DNA from: Pseudomonadota bacterium
GTDB lineage: Bacteria; Pseudomonadota; Alphaproteobacteria; Rhizobiales; Xanthobacteraceae
Assembly (NCBI GenBank): GCA_023387555.1
Contig: JAEWHY010000054.1
Span: forward strand, 1-6,470
Length of the DNA: 6,470 nucleotides
Reading direction: 5' to 3'
Shown: piece after piece, positions 5,445 to 6,470 of the stretch
Numbering within the stretch: the stretch's first letter is position 1
How the letters are laid out: each line of letters starts with the position of its first letter
Translations under genes and position numbers: made by a program
Notes under the pieces: model-generated
What the model was told of the DNA's origin: nothing
What the model saw: the letters and a program-made list of their open reading frames with translations, nothing else
Databases searched by the model: none

Positions 5445-5702
5445 CGTCGCTCCATCTCTTCACGACCGCCCGTTCGCCGCGCAAGGAGGCGGGAAGCAGC
5501 CAATGTGATCTGTTATAGCGCCGAGACAGCAATTACTTGTGCGGCGCACAGCAGCCTCTCTTCAATCATCCAACCACAAACACTCATCCATGGCCGAAAG
5601 GGAAAAAGTAGCACTCCCAAAGGAGACATCTGCGCCGGCGCGATCGCTCAATAGGAGCAGCGCTCGCTCTTGCAGGCCATATTCGAGGGAGGCGCGACGT
5701 GC
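5445..5702. other. 258-base spacer upstream of the sigma operon
   Basis: This stretch should hold the promoter of the 62-residue gene. On the minus strand a TATAAC lies near 5508-5513 but has no clear -35 partner at 17 bases, and no EcfG-type GGAAC/CGTT pair is seen, so EcfG autoregulation is not supported here. TGTGCG-G-CGCACA (5538-5550) is a perfect dyad about 94 bases before the start codon. A 38-codon hydrophobic minus-strand frame (5513-5629, starting MSPLGVLLFPFRPW) has no ribosome site and is not called. No terminator with a T-run was found after the gene ending at 5703. Confidence 0.5.
5538..5550. repeat. Dyad in the sigma-operon promoter region
   Basis: TGTGCG and CGCACA flank a single G, giving a perfect 13-base dyad. 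It sits just upstream of the TATAAC hexamer on the minus strand, where a regulator could act. G/C-rich symmetry can arise by chance. Confidence 0.25.
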
Positions 5703-6470
5703 TTAGCGCGCGGATCGGACTCTCTGAAGCATTGGAGTCAGCGTGAGAACGTCGCGCTGTAGCCGCGCTATCGTTTCGCGATCATAGGCGTTCGCTTGAG
5801 CGCGGAGGTTGGTTGAGCCACCCGCGACGTCGATAACAAAAGCGCCGTAACGCTGGTAGGCGCGAAACACCTTCTGGCCGAGGGGGGACAAACCCCGCGG
5901 CATTGTGGTTCCAGTCGCGATCGCGAGCCAATCGCCGATCTGCAAAATCCCATCCGGGCTCTTGCCGTCGCCGCTGATCGCATCGCCGGTGAAGCCCGGC
6001 TTCACAAGCAACCCGTCCACGGTGAGTTGCAGAGCGTGCTCGATTTCGCCCGCGTCGGTCTCGGCTTGCACCAGTAGGCCGGCAAGCTGGCTCGCCCCTG
6101 CGGCTACGATGCCCGCACCGAGCACAGGCCGTCTATTTGCCCATCCAGTCCCGGTCAGCGCATCGGCTGCGCCATAAGATTTGGTGGACGCGCTGGTCGG
6201 CCCGTGCCGCACGAACTGCCAGAAATTATGGACCATAGCCCCGTCGATCACGAGCAGTTCACCGTCGGTCCCGGCAGCGCCATCGGCGACGAGGGGCATC
6301 CGGAGAGTCAACTCGCCTCCCTTGTAGCCCCAGCCGGGCGGGTAGCTGACCGTAACGACAGGGTCTGTTTCCGAACTCGTGAAGATGCTCGGGGAGTAAT
6401 TGTTCCATGCGACGCCGTAATTGTAGCCGGTCGACGCCGGCCATCTCACCGGAACGAAGGTTGCGTTCGG
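5703..6470 (-). CDS. Uncharacterised protein, 3' part (start lies beyond the window)
   Basis: The frame is open from the right edge to TAA at 5703-5705, giving 255 residues. A GTG at 6449 is in frame, but protein-like sequence (NATFVPVRWPASTGYN) precedes and spans it, so the true start is probably outside. Seen N- to C-terminal: a polar, Tyr/Trp-rich block (YGVAWNNYSPSIF), a beta-strand-like stretch, GTDGELLVIDG then NFWQF, a Gly/Ala-rich part, LAGLLVQAETDAGEIEHALQ, and GLSPLGQKVFRAYQRYGAFV with VIDVAGGSTNLRAQANAYD near the end. The order AGLL-IEHAL-LGQKV-YQRYGAFVID resembles secreted or extracellular proteins of unknown function that I recall from alphaproteobacteria and actinobacteria. A signal peptide cannot be judged because the N-terminus is missing. 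A surface or carbohydrate-related role is possible but unproven. Confidence 0.7.
   Translation of the reverse strand, partial: PNATFVPVRWPASTGYNYGVAWNNYSPSIFTSSETDPVVTVSYPPGWGYKGGELTLRMPLVADGAAGTDGELLVIDGAMVHNFWQFVRHGPTSASTKSYGAADALTGTGWANRRPVLGAGIVAAGASQLAGLLVQAETDAGEIEHALQLTVDGLLVKPGFTGDAISGDGKSPDGILQIGDWLAIATGTTMPRGLSPLGQKVFRAYQRYGAFVIDVAGGSTNLRAQANAYDRETIARLQRDVLTLTPMLQRVRSAR

Noticed and set aside
5513..5629. 38-codon hydrophobic minus-strand frame in the sigma-operon spacer
   Set aside because: No ribosome site, no family resemblance, and it lies where a promoter is expected.
5295..5654. 119-codon plus-strand frame opposite the 62-residue gene
   Set aside because: Low-complexity Arg/Ser-rich product with no ribosome site; the minus-strand gene has a strong one and a coherent fold pattern.

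Overview
The window looks like chromosomal DNA of a high-GC alphaproteobacterium, most likely order Hyphomicrobiales and probably Bradyrhizobium or a close relative. That placement is an inference. It rests on an EcfG-like sigma factor (the general-stress sigma type restricted to Alphaproteobacteria), a DUF6894-type small protein, a Crp/Fnr regulator of the form common in rhizobia, and a LuxR-type regulator with a degenerate receiver like those near rhizobial polysaccharide loci. No rRNA, tRNA, insertion sequence, CRISPR array or prophage structural gene was recognised.

Left part (1-1873, + strand): the tail of an upstream gene (1-87), a small four-cysteine protein (102-344) whose stop codon lies in the loop of a GC-rich hairpin, then a complete Wzx/PST-type polysaccharide flippase (422-1873). 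This looks like the edge of a surface- or exopolysaccharide locus extending off the left end.

Middle (1874-4571, + strand): a 480-base gap with hairpins, a doubtful 43-codon frame and a fair sigma70-like promoter leads into a LuxR-family regulator (2356-3186). Its receiver has lost every recognisable phosphorylation residue. A Crp/Fnr-family regulator (3383-4141) and a DUF6894-type protein (4305-4571) follow, each with its own upstream spacer, so they are probably separate units. The two regulators next to a flippase suggest, but do not prove, control of polysaccharide export or a related envelope trait.

Right part (4646-6470, - strand): an EcfG-like sigma factor follows a 62-residue protein in what looks like a two-gene operon. 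The small protein is not the expected anti-sigma factor NepR, and no PhyR is in view. Beyond a 258-base spacer lies the 3' part of a larger protein, cut by the right edge, with a recognisable pattern but no known function.

The points most worth attention are the phosphorylation-dead receiver, the orphan EcfG-like sigma paired with an unfamiliar small protein, and the uncharacterised protein at the right edge. I found no evidence of a large new multi-gene system.
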